From NCBI GenBank assembly GCA_009859145.1, contig VRVR01000012.1, forward strand, positions 124,001-188,000: DNA of 64,000 nt. The letters run 5' to 3'. The notes beneath the pieces were generated by a model, which ran no database searches, was not told where the DNA came from, and saw nothing but the letters and a program-made list of their open reading frames with translations. Shown piece after piece: positions 36,298 to 44,414 of this stretch. Position 1 is the stretch's first letter. Each line of letters starts with the position of its first letter. The position numbers and the translations under genes are program-made. The stretch comes from Andalucia godoyi (Eukaryota > Discoba > Jakobea > Jakobida > Andaluciidae).

Positions 36298-37611
36298 CTA
36301 GTTGGAGGATGAGCTGAGGAGCCACTTCAGCACTCCTTCGACCTGCGAGCAGTCTGATCTCTTATCCTTTTCATCCTTGAACGCTTCCATTTCCTTGCGC
36401 ATGGCAGTTGCGATTGCGTCAAAGTCGCGTCGCAGTCTCTTCTTGATCTCGACATATTCGGGCAGTTGCTTGAGATCTCCATGGATCTCCGTCATAACAG
36501 ACGCGGCCTCGGCGGGCGCACGCATCTTCAGCGATGCAAGCGACAAGTTGAATGCAATTGCCATCATGTGAATTGCAAAAGACGGTCTCCATTCAGGCAT
36601 CTTCTGCAAGATGTAGCGGTACGTGCCGAGCACCCATCGGCCACGAACCCTCGCTTGCTCCTGGTTGCCTTCCTCCAGAGCCCTGCCCATCTGTTCCGCA
36701 TTCTTCACGACTTGCCGCACAAGAATCGAAGGAGGTCGCGTGTCATACCGCGGAGTCGTACCCCCAGAGAACCAGTACAGGAGCGGGATAGCAGCAACCA
36801 TGAGGATGATCAAGATGTAGAACACGACAAATCCTCGATCACGACGAACCAAGAATGCAGGAAACGACACACCCATAAACTTTGGTCCATCTGGATCCCC
36901 AAACTCGTCGTAGTTCGCCTTTTTCTGCGGATCCGTGAGCGTTTCCTTTGCTCGGCCAATACGCATGAACATGACGGCAGCCTCTGGGTCCCTGTTTCGA
37001 TCCGGATGGTACTTGACTGAAAGCTTTCTGTACGCCTTGACAACCTCCGCATCCGTCGCATTTCTTGAAACCCCAAGCAAATCATACGGGTCGTTCTCCG
37101 ATCGCGCCGTCGACCCACCAATTGGCGGCAACACTAACAGCGCAGCAATCACCACTGCAAGCAAAATAAGAAAATACTTTGAAAACAAAAACGACAGAAA
37201 TCTGTAGATGCTGCGGAACAGAATCCCCGAGCATCTGCGCACCATCAGCACTGCCCATGTTGCCGCAACTGTCATCCGCGAAGGTGCAAAAGGCAGCGAT
37301 GGGTCCAAGATTTCAACAGGAATCTTTGCCGTCCTTGTCGCAGCTCCAGACGAAGACTGTCCTTGTGCTTGCGCTTGTGACGACGACGATGACAATGACG
37401 AAGAAGAGGAAGAGACCGGATTCGCAACAGCAGCAGACCCCGATTCAGGCTGTGACGCATCCGATTGATCCGCAGAAGTGGTCGCTGCAGTTGTCGACCG
37501 TAATTCTTGGTATTCGCGATACTTTCGCTTTTCTTCTCGGTACTGCAAAAGCTGCTTTCGCTGCTCCTTCTTCTCCTTTGCAGCTTGCAATTGCGCAGCG
37601 CGAGAAGACAT
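36298..37611 (-). CDS. SEC63: Sec63-like ER membrane J-domain protein, short form
   Basis: 437 residues. Order: a charged N-terminus and Ser-rich linker (1-110), a hydrophobic segment (about 145-163), a J domain (about 172-240) with the essential HPD at 202-204, a second membrane segment (about 260-281), and a helical C-terminal domain of about 150 residues. The J-domain end NYDEFGDPDGPKFMGVSFPA strongly resembles Sec63 (NWEEFGNPDGPQATSFGIALPAW), and the J domain between two membrane spans is the Sec63 layout. Sec63 recruits Hsp70/BiP to the Sec61 channel. Unlike yeast or human Sec63 there is no Brl domain and no acidic tail, so the channel-gating part is missing. It could be another ER J protein that kept the Sec63-type J domain. 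The ATG at 37611 is clear. Confidence 0.75.
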   Translation of the reverse strand: MSSRAAQLQAAKEKKEQRKQLLQYREEKRKYREYQELRSTTAATTSADQSDASQPESGSAAVANPVSSSSSSLSSSSSQAQAQGQSSSGAATRTAKIPVEILDPSLPFAPSRMTVAATWAVLMVRRCSGILFRSIYRFLSFLFSKYFLILLAVVIAALLVLPPIGGSTARSENDPYDLLGVSRNATDAEVVKAYRKLSVKYHPDRNRDPEAAVMFMRIGRAKETLTDPQKKANYDEFGDPDGPKFMGVSFPAFLVRRDRGFVVFYILIILMVAAIPLLYWFSGGTTPRYDTRPPSILVRQVVKNAEQMGRALEEGNQEQARVRGRWVLGTYRYILQKMPEWRPSFAIHMMAIAFNLSLASLKMRAPAEAASVMTEIHGDLKQLPEYVEIKKRLRRDFDAIATAMRKEMEAFKDEKDKRSDCSQVEGVLKWLLSSSSN

Positions 37612-37840
37612 TCTATTATTTTTTTTTTTTTTGTTGCGCCGTTAGAACCTGGGGATCGGCAATCTAGAAGGGTTTACTGCTGGAAGCAGGGGGAAGAATA
37701 AACGAAAGAAAGAACGAGGGGAAATAAAATAAAAGAATAAAAGAGCATTGAAAATGACAATTGAAAAGAAAGGAATCAAATCATAAAAGATACAGACAAA
37801 TAAGGATGCAGAGAGAGAGACTAAGAAAGCGACTTTGATA

Positions 37841-37872
37841 CAGAGACGGAGACCGAGACAGAGACAGAGACA
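37841..37872. repeat. GAGACA/GAGACC short tandem repeat
   Basis: Hexamer-like repeat of about five imperfect units followed by a CA run. Confidence 0.8.
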
Positions 37873-38450
37873 CCCACACACACATTACTTCTCGTGCCAC
37901 GTTGACATTTGGCGAAAGCAAGGGGCTGTCGGAGATTTCGATTCCCAAATCTGGCAAACAACCCCGACTAGAATAGGGTTTATTTTGCTTTTCATGGTCT
38001 TGTCTGGGGCTCCGTGCAACAAACCCTTTACTCCCGTTTGTGTGCTTTCCGTCATCGTCGTCTCTTTTTCCCTCACGTGTAGGAAGACCTCCACCATAAC
38101 AACAAATACTACGAACTACGACTACGATTACAACTACGATCCCGATTAAGTATCCTGGAGTTGGTTTCATTCTCTGTATCTCATTATCGACGCGCCGTTG
38201 TTTCGTTTCCCCGTCTTTCTTTCCTCTTCTTTCGCATCTTTTTTGGCCTTCTCTATCAGCAGCTTCCGGTCGTCTTTGGTCGAGGGCAAGAAAAGGCGCC
38301 TTTCTTTTACGACTGATACTCCCCCTTTTATTTTTTCCCCCTTTCCCTTATTTTTCTTCTTCGTGCTGTTTCATACGTTTTATTTTGTTGTTGTTTTTTT
38401 CTTTTGCCCTCTTTCATACTGATTTATAGTCTGTTCGTCTAGATACTGCA

Positions 38451-38460
38451 TATATATAAG
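38451..38460 (+). promoter_or_regulatory. TATA-box-like element of Rxt3 gene
   Basis: TATATATAAG 57 bases before the Rxt3 start codon, the best TATA match seen in front of any gene here. It is followed by an A-rich leader. Confidence 0.45.
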
Positions 38461-38480
38461 CGAGAAGCAAAGCAAAGCTC

Positions 38481-38505
38481 AAAAAAAAAAAAAAAAAAAA
38501 AAAAA
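38481..38505 (+). repeat. 25-base poly-A tract in Rxt3 leader
   Basis: Pure A-run ending 11 bases before the ATG, between the TATA-like box and the coding sequence. Confidence 0.9.
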
Positions 38506-38516
38506 TCCACAGCGGA

Positions 38517-40271
38517 ATGTCGAGTTCCGAGCAGCCGAGCCGACAACGACATGAACCCCTAAGCAAGTTTCTCAGTCCTCGCGTTCAGCAAATGGCGTAC
38601 TCGACACATTCTGGAGAGTTTTCGCTGTCGAATTTACCTGCGAGTCGCACAGTTCTGATCCATGTTTCCCTTCCTGATCTGTATTCGGTGATTGCAACAC
38701 TTTCGTCTCGGCGGATCTGGGGAACTGGAGTGTATACGCATGATTCAGACGTGATTGTAGCTGCAGTGCATTCCGGGGCGTTTCAACCGGACGATGTGAA
38801 GTGTGTCCTTGCGTGCAAAGCGCATATTCATCACCCCTTTTTCACGCACGGAAATACCTTTGGACTGGATCGAATCAGCAGTGGTGCGGAGTCCAATACG
38901 AATATGATGAGCTTGGCATTGCTTCCTGCGGGTTCAACGAGTCCTTTGCTCCATTCTTCTTCTTCTTCTTCTTCTTCTTCTTCTTCTTCTTCTTCTTCTT
39001 CTTCTTCTTCTTCTTCTTCTTCTTCTTCTTCTTCTTCTTCTTCTTCTTCTTCTTCTTCTTCTGTTGCTGCTGCTGCTGTTGCTGCTGCTGGCTCCCGACC
39101 GCAGCAGCAACAGCAGCCTGCGAATCAAGGGATATCATCATCATCAACAACAACAACAACAACAACAACGAACACGACGGCAATTTCAAGTGCCGGTGGT
39201 ACTGGGAGGATTCCAGGGACCAGATCCGTTTCGCCATCACGATCGCCATTGACAGTTCCTCCGCAATTTCCGAGCAATAAGCTGCTAGTTGGTGCGATTA
39301 TCCGTATTCAAACGCATCCGCCCCAACCACGATATCTGGGAACCAGTTCACAGTCAGTTACTTCCAGAATGTGGACGGGAACGTCGATGCTTTCTTACAC
39401 GGTCGAGTCTGCCGAACTGATTTTTGACAAGTCGACGCCGGAAGCAAACAGTTTGCGATCGGGGAGACCTGGTTCACCTCCACTGTCGGTCCAGCGAAGA
39501 CTGCACGGGCACAACAATGCGGACTCGGTGTGGGCACGGCGCCTCGTGTCGATTTGGAAGACACAAGGACCAGTACTGGAAGGATTGAGGCTCTCATTCT
39601 CGAGTACATCGAATGAAATCTGGTCCAAGTACGAGCTCGCGAGCATTCATGATGCCGGTGGGCTGCGAAGAGCTTCCCGGGCTTTGTACTCTGGGGAAAC
39701 AGTATTGTGGTTCGAGACCACAGCAGGAGAGTTCTTTCTTCTGTTGCCCGACTACGTTTGCACTGGATGGTCCGACAAACATACGGAAGGTATCGAAGAG
39801 AGAGCAAAGAATCCAGCGTTTTTTGTGGTGCCCGCAAAGGAGTCGTTTGGACAGAAAAGGCACGATACGGGACTGGAAGATTTGCTGAATGCTCTCGAAC
39901 TCCCCAGCGCAAGTGACTGTCCAATGCGCGTATGCTGGAACGACCTCATCTTCCTTCCCACTGGGCTCGCGGTGAAGGGCACGCGAGATGAGATTGTCAA
40001 GACGTTTGACATCAACAATGTGCGCTTTCTCCACCCATCCATGGTAATCCCGTCGCATCCTCCGTATCATGCCATGGCAACGGAGCGCAAGCGTCAGCGC
40101 ACGTCTCCATCGTATCTTGCTGCTCGCGTAAAGCGAGACGAGGCAGAACCAAGTCCTCTTCGATTAAGCGGTCCGCAGCTCCCTGTCCACACTCTCGCCA
40201 CTTCCATGCCCGTCCCCAGCCCAGTTGTTGCAACTTCTTCCTCGAATGCCCGCAAGCGACGAAGAAGGTGA
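38517..40271 (+). CDS. RXT3: Rxt3-like histone deacetylase complex subunit
   Basis: 584 residues. Residues 55-90 contain RIWGTGVYTHDSDVIVAAVH followed by SGAF, matching the Rxt3 family block RIWGTDVYTDDSDxVAAxxHSG. After a large low-complexity insert, the second half of the domain resumes near 235 (LLVGAIIRIQTHPP...Y...SRMWTGTSMLSYTVESAEL). In yeast Rxt3 belongs to the large Rpd3 deacetylase complex. The insert includes 36 consecutive serines (147-182) from an uninterrupted TCT tract, then Ala/Gln/Thr runs. The C-terminus is basic, ending with two nuclear-localisation-like clusters (ERKRQRT, RKRRRR). The middle region (about 330-500) is folded-looking and not recognised. The leader is unusual: a TATA-like box and a 25-base A-run precede the ATG. 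Confidence 0.75.
   Translation: MSSSEQPSRQRHEPLSKFLSPRVQQMAYSTHSGEFSLSNLPASRTVLIHVSLPDLYSVIATLSSRRIWGTGVYTHDSDVIVAAVHSGAFQPDDVKCVLACKAHIHHPFFTHGNTFGLDRISSGAESNTNMMSLALLPAGSTSPLLHSSSSSSSSSSSSSSSSSSSSSSSSSSSSSSSSSSSSVAAAAVAAAGSRPQQQQQPANQGISSSSTTTTTTTTNTTAISSAGGTGRIPGTRSVSPSRSPLTVPPQFPSNKLLVGAIIRIQTHPPQPRYLGTSSQSVTSRMWTGTSMLSYTVESAELIFDKSTPEANSLRSGRPGSPPLSVQRRLHGHNNADSVWARRLVSIWKTQGPVLEGLRLSFSSTSNEIWSKYELASIHDAGGLRRASRALYSGETVLWFETTAGEFFLLLPDYVCTGWSDKHTEGIEERAKNPAFFVVPAKESFGQKRHDTGLEDLLNALELPSASDCPMRVCWNDLIFLPTGLAVKGTRDEIVKTFDINNVRFLHPSMVIPSHPPYHAMATERKRQRTSPSYLAARVKRDEAEPSPLRLSGPQLPVHTLATSMPVPSPVVATSSSNARKRRRR
38955..39062 (+). repeat. (TCT)36 coding triplet repeat
   Basis: Uninterrupted 108-base TCT tract encoding 36 serines in Rxt3; open in all frames, which produces spurious poly-Phe and poly-Lys/Arg readings. 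Confidence 0.97.
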
Positions 40272-40608
40272 GGAACATTTTGCTTTCATTAGACTCTTTC
40301 ATTCTTTGATTTTTGTGATTTGCAAAAACACTTGAAATCTTTGCTTGAATTCGATGTTCGGGATGGGTTTTCTTGGGGGAGGACAACGCGCATAAAACAT
40401 AGTCGCACAGTAGGCAAAAAAAAAAAAAAAAAAGAGAGACTGTTCGAATGCGGAAAACGAAATGACAAAAAGAAGGGGATGGGGGAAAAACACCGGTTCC
40501 ATACTCTCGAGTGAATTTACCTGAAACACACAAACAAGAAAGGGCAGCAAAAACAGAGCATACAAAAGTCTCCAGACACATCTGACGAAACACGAATTCC
40601 GTTGAGAT
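40272..40608. other. Spacer between convergent Rxt3 and decarboxylase
   Basis: 3' flanks with an A-run at 40417-40433. Nothing else is recognised. Confidence 0.5.
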
Positions 40609-42123
40609 TTAGTACTTTCCAGAGGCGGAAAGCTCGTCTCCGATGCGGACGATTTCCTTGAGCACCGCCTCGTGGTCCTCGAACGACGCACCCGGATTGC
40701 AAGTGATGTGTCGGAAGAAGTGTGGCACTCCCGGAACATCGGCAAAGTTTGTCAGAACAGTTCCGTCCAACTGAATCTGTCGGCGGATTCTCTCTGTGAT
40801 ACGATCCAAGACTGCGTCACGTTCCGCAGAGCGAGGCTGGTTTCGCAGATGCGGAGGGACATACCAGAAGCACACGTTCAGGGACTGCGGATGGTGGGCC
40901 ATCTCCATGGCCCCGTTCGACTCACGGACTCGGCGTTCGCAGTAACTTGTGCACGCAAACGCATGGTCTACACGCATCTCAAGCCCAGACGTTCCGTGGA
41001 CTTTCCATGCGCACCACAGCTTAAACGCATCCACACGACGTCCGCAGTTCAGAGTCAAATCACCCACATCGTAATTCTTCTCCTCGTACTCGTGGAACAG
41101 GTAATCGGCACCCATGGCATTGCATGCTCGCAGCACCCCGGCCTTGCGGATCAGGACCGCTGCGCACTGTTGCGGAAGCCCCAAGCACTTGGTTCCGGTG
41201 ACTGCCACCGAGTTTGCTCGGTGCACTCCATCCATGCGCTTGCGCTCCTTGGAGGAGAACAAGCAGTGTCCACCCCAGCAAGCGTCCACATGGAGCCAGA
41301 GTCCGTGGCGTTCACAAACATCTGCAATCGCGTTCAGCGGGTCATACGCACCATACACGGTAGTTCCACAAGTTGCATTGACCATGAAAGGAGTCCTTCC
41401 TTCGGCCTTGGCAGCGACAATGGCTTCTTCCAGCAGCTTAGGATCCATCATTCCCTCGTCATTCACGCCGACATTCACGCATGCCTCCATTCCCATTCCC
41501 ATAACCGCCACCGTTCGCTTAACCGTGTAGTGCGAATGCGACGAAGTGAACGCCACCGGCTTGACTTTCGCGACATCGATTCCCTTCTTCTTTGATTCCG
41601 GGAACATCATGTGACGCGCGGCCAGAATTCCAAGCATGTTCGCATGCGCTCCGCCAGGTGCAAACGTGCCCTCTGCATGCGCAGGATCCCAGCCAATCAT
41701 TCCCAAGAATCGATCCACACACTGCATCTCCATCAGCGTGAACACCGGTGCAACTTCATACGTATACATCGACGTGTTCAGAACAGCAAGCAGCATTTCT
41801 GCAATCACGGCTGCAACATCCGTACCAGCCCACAGCTGATTAAAAAAGCGGATGTGTCCTGTGCGCATCGAGTATGCAACCGTCTTCTTCATATCTTCAA
41901 GCAATGCTTCGTATCCAGTCCCATTCTGAGGAAGCGTGATATCCATCAACGCAGCAAGATCAGACGGTCCTTTGTACGCATGGACGGGAGTTGACGGCGT
42001 GTAGTTCTCCTGAAGATACTTCGCCATCATGGTTGCAACAGAACCAAGCAGAGATTCAAGGTTTGCAGGCAAATCAACTGCTCGACCAGGTGCATTGGGG
42101 TCCGTAGGGTTGTTTCCGCTCAT
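40609..42123 (-). CDS. Group II PLP decarboxylase (GAD/CSAD type)
   Basis: 504 residues from the ATG at 42123; upstream in frame there is only a hydrophobic translation of leader sequence. Family blocks in order: HIRFFNQLWAGTDVAAVIAE, EGTFAPGGAHANMLGILAAR (homologues have G.F..GGS.SN), FTSSHSHYTVKRTVAVMGMG, NATCGTTVYGAYDPL, LWLHVDACWGG (Asp280 binds the PLP nitrogen), the Schiff-base lysine K312 in TGTKCLGLPQQC, LNCGRRVDAFKLW, and NVCFWYVPPHLR. These fit glutamate, cysteine-sulfinate or aspartate 1-decarboxylases, making GABA, hypotaurine or beta-alanine. The lysine motif is TGTK, where animal enzymes have NPHK, so the residues stacking near PLP differ and the substrate is open. NVCFWYVPP leans toward the animal GAD/CSAD clade. 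Confidence 0.9.
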   Translation of the reverse strand: MSGNNPTDPNAPGRAVDLPANLESLLGSVATMMAKYLQENYTPSTPVHAYKGPSDLAALMDITLPQNGTGYEALLEDMKKTVAYSMRTGHIRFFNQLWAGTDVAAVIAEMLLAVLNTSMYTYEVAPVFTLMEMQCVDRFLGMIGWDPAHAEGTFAPGGAHANMLGILAARHMMFPESKKKGIDVAKVKPVAFTSSHSHYTVKRTVAVMGMGMEACVNVGVNDEGMMDPKLLEEAIVAAKAEGRTPFMVNATCGTTVYGAYDPLNAIADVCERHGLWLHVDACWGGHCLFSSKERKRMDGVHRANSVAVTGTKCLGLPQQCAAVLIRKAGVLRACNAMGADYLFHEYEEKNYDVGDLTLNCGRRVDAFKLWCAWKVHGTSGLEMRVDHAFACTSYCERRVRESNGAMEMAHHPQSLNVCFWYVPPHLRNQPRSAERDAVLDRITERIRRQIQLDGTVLTNFADVPGVPHFFRHITCNPGASFEDHEAVLKEIVRIGDELSASGKY

Positions 42124-42242
42124 TTCAAAAATCAAAACAAAATCAAAACAAAAAGGAAGCCACAGAAGAATGAATGGGAAAAGTGGAGGAAAGTGGGAAA
42201 AATAAAGATGGAACTGCCACACAAAAAGATTTAAAACAAAAA

Positions 42243-42263
42243 AACAACAACAAAAACAACAAC

Positions 42264-42297
<34 letters not shown>

Positions 42298-42301
42298 TTA
42301 A
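42243..42301. repeat. AAC/AAT/ATT triplet run
   Basis: AAC units passing into AAT and then about twelve ATT units, upstream of the decarboxylase. Confidence 0.9.
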
Positions 42302-42416
42302 ATAAATAAAACATGAAATCTGAAAAGAAAAGAATTGGAGAGAAATGATTAAAACGTGTTGAAAAACCCCAGATGAAATCTGTAAGGGCGCTTCCATAAA
42401 ATTCCAATTGTTAGAT

Positions 42417-42494
42417 ACGACCCAAGTCGATTTTAGGCGAACACACGAGTTCGCATGGCTGGACGACCCAAGTCGATTTTCATGCGAACTCGTG
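42417..42494. repeat. Nested 18-bp direct and 14-bp inverted repeat
   Basis: ACGACCCAAGTCGATTTT occurs at 42417-42434 and again at 42463-42480. The arms CACGAGTTCGCATG (42444-42457) and CATGCGAACTCGTG (42481-42494) are perfect inverted repeats flanking the second copy, so that copy sits in the loop of a potential hairpin. Confidence 0.9.
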
Positions 42495-42702
42495 CTTTGA
42501 ATATGTTGGAAGCTTTGTGCCTGCTCTCCCTCCTTTTTATCGGTGTAGGTTCTCAATGACAAGTAGTTTTTTGCTCCTTGCGCTGTCGCAGAAGTCCCAG
42601 CATGTCGGAATGTCGAGGGAAGGGCGAGATGCTGCGTGTGCGCAGTCGTTGAGCAAGGAGGATATGTGCAGCACTCATCATTCTCATGATGGCCACCTTC
42701 GG

Positions 42703-43354
42703 TCACCCATTCGCGCACGAGTCGCCTTCGTGGCACAGCGCGGTGCACCGACGGTTGTTCTTGATGCATGGACAGTGTGGGTTGGAGCATTTCTTTTTCG
42801 CTCTCCTACAGTTACAGAAGCGCGGTCCATCGTTTGACAATATCGGCTCGACACCCGTTGAATGCTTCATCCCAGCTTCGGAGACGGATATCGTTTCCAC
42901 TGTCTCTTGGCTTTGGTATTTTTGGAACATGGCTCGGAGTTGCGCATCTTGGTTTGTTGTTCCTTTGGGAGTAAGTGCCACGAGAGCAGAAGACTTCATC
43001 GCAGGCTCAACTAGCTTTCCTTCAAAGAGGACCTTGTACGGATCCATCGGATTTCCCTGTTCTTCGGTTGCGCATCCGCTCTGCGACAACTCCAGGCTGT
43101 CTCGCAGGAGCCAGTTTGCTTGCCCCTGGAACATCTAAATACACTGGCTCTCCCTCTTCGAATGTGACGAGTTTCGCCTTTGCTTTTCTGTCCCTGCTTT
43201 CCCATGTGGTCATCAGCCGCTCTTGTGCCTTGGTTCGAATGCTGTTGTGGGCACTATGGGCCTGATTACGTTCTTCCTCGTCGTCATTGCCATTCCAATC
43301 AGAGACGACGGTGGGCGCAGGCGGTGCAAATTGCGATTGCTCCGGGGATTCCAA
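42703..43354 (-). pseudogene. LTR-retroelement integrase C-terminus-like remnant with Cys cluster
   Basis: Two overlapping minus-strand frames carry related-looking pieces. Frame A (43354-43022) has RTKAQERLMTTWESRDRKAK followed by FEEGEPVYL and SKLAPA, which resembles the C-terminal end of Ty3/gypsy-type integrases (basic helix, FxxGDxVxL strand, KLxPxxxGP). Frame B (43134-42703) continues with an unassigned acidic segment and ends in a dense cysteine cluster (CNCRRAKKKCSNPHCPC and eight further Cys/His-rich residues), similar to CXC/tesmin-type zinc modules. A frame change near 43100 and the absence of an ATG, RT, RNase H or protease indicate a decayed fragment. An alternative is a small host gene exon encoding only the Cys-rich part. 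Confidence 0.4.
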
Positions 43355-44414
43355 GTCCCCGAGGAGATTTGTCGATGGTCAGGTCGATGGGCGATTCCGA
43401 AAGCACCGGCGATTGACGGCTCAAGTCGATTGTCGTATCGGCAGCAGGATGTTGTGGCGATTGTTGAAGGTTGCAGCAAACACGTCGTAGATATCCAAAT
43501 TCTGTCTACGCAATCTCTGAAAAGACATCAGGACAGGAACAGAAGTAAAAGAAAACGGCAAGTGCAAAACACCACAGCAGCAAACGGGTCCGCAGGACGA
43601 TTGCCTGGATGTGGAGATGACGGTTTCATTGGCACAAGTGCTTCTGGCTGCATAGTTTCTCGATATGGGTAGAGCGGGAGCGGAATTAGTGCTGCTGGAC
43701 ATCAGCGAGTTCGTTTGGTGCGATCGGTGAGCTGTACTTTTCAATGTAAAATGTGCTGTCATCCTCAGTTTATTGTCTCATTGTTGCACTTTGGACCGGT
43801 GAGCGCGCGACAGGCGTCGTGATGGGGCTGTCTGTCGTCCGCTGGCAGTGGCGCAAGCACGGTTCTTCAAGAACAAGGCGTGAAACGACGATATCACAGA
43901 AGAACACAGGAGTGCAGAGCTCCGTTGAGCAGCTCCTTGTCGATGCAGGCGCATGCCGATGCACCAAATACATGAACAGCACAGAGAAAAACAGAAATGA
44001 ATGATGATTTTATGACCTAATTAATCAAAAAACACAACTCTGCAGGAAGGCAGCCAAAAGCGACGATTTTTGAGGTACAAAGAGATCTTGTTGCGGACGA
44101 TGCATATATTCGAAATCGCATCTTGGTATTGAGTAGGAACAGAGATATATAACAGAAATGCGCAGCCATGCGATGTCGAGTTCGGTCGGCTCAAAGACTC
44201 TGCTAACGAAGCGCAACTACGTGTAGTATTTTTCGTTTTTATGTAGGTGTTAATAATTCTTCTTGGAAAAGGGGAAGAAATGTTGTTGCACAAGCGCTGT
44301 GCTTTCTAATTTCAACGTTTTCATTGGAAAATAATAAAATACAGGTGAAATAAAATGCAATCCATGTGATCGTTAAAATAATTAAAATTAAAAAATAAAA
44401 AAAAGACAAGGCTT

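Larger units (their letters stand above)
37612..38516. other. Divergent region of Sec63-like and Rxt3 genes
   Basis: Holds a GAGACA repeat (37841-37872), a TATA-like box (38451) and a 25-base A-run (38481-38505). A minus-strand ORF at 37781-38170 starts with a hydrophobic stretch, but this comes from a GTA/GTC repeat and I do not call a gene. Confidence 0.5.
42124..44414. other. Gene-poor region with element remnants
   Basis: The longest stretch without an intact gene (2.3 kb). It contains an ATT triplet run (42243-42301), a nested direct/inverted repeat (42417-42494), retroelement-like coding remnants (42703-43354) and scattered open stretches on both strands to 44000 without recognisable domains. 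Confidence 0.55.

Noticed and set aside
37781-38170. Minus-strand ORF starting with a hydrophobic GIVVVIVVVV segment.
   Set aside because: The segment is a translation of a GTA/GTC repeat and the rest shows low-complexity repeat translation; no homology recognised.
38875-39249. Poly-Lys, poly-Arg, poly-Phe reading frames opposite or beside Rxt3.
   Set aside because: They are shadow translations of the TCT repeat.
42124-42222. Hydrophobic N-terminal extension of the decarboxylase frame.
   Set aside because: It has no ATG and is translation of the leader; the protein starts at the ATG at 42123.
3457-42396. A 16-base string (TGGAAGCGCCCTTACA) at 3457-3472 recurs in reverse at 42381-42396.
   Set aside because: In 64 kb, about one chance match of this length is expected when both strands are compared, and the flanks do not align.
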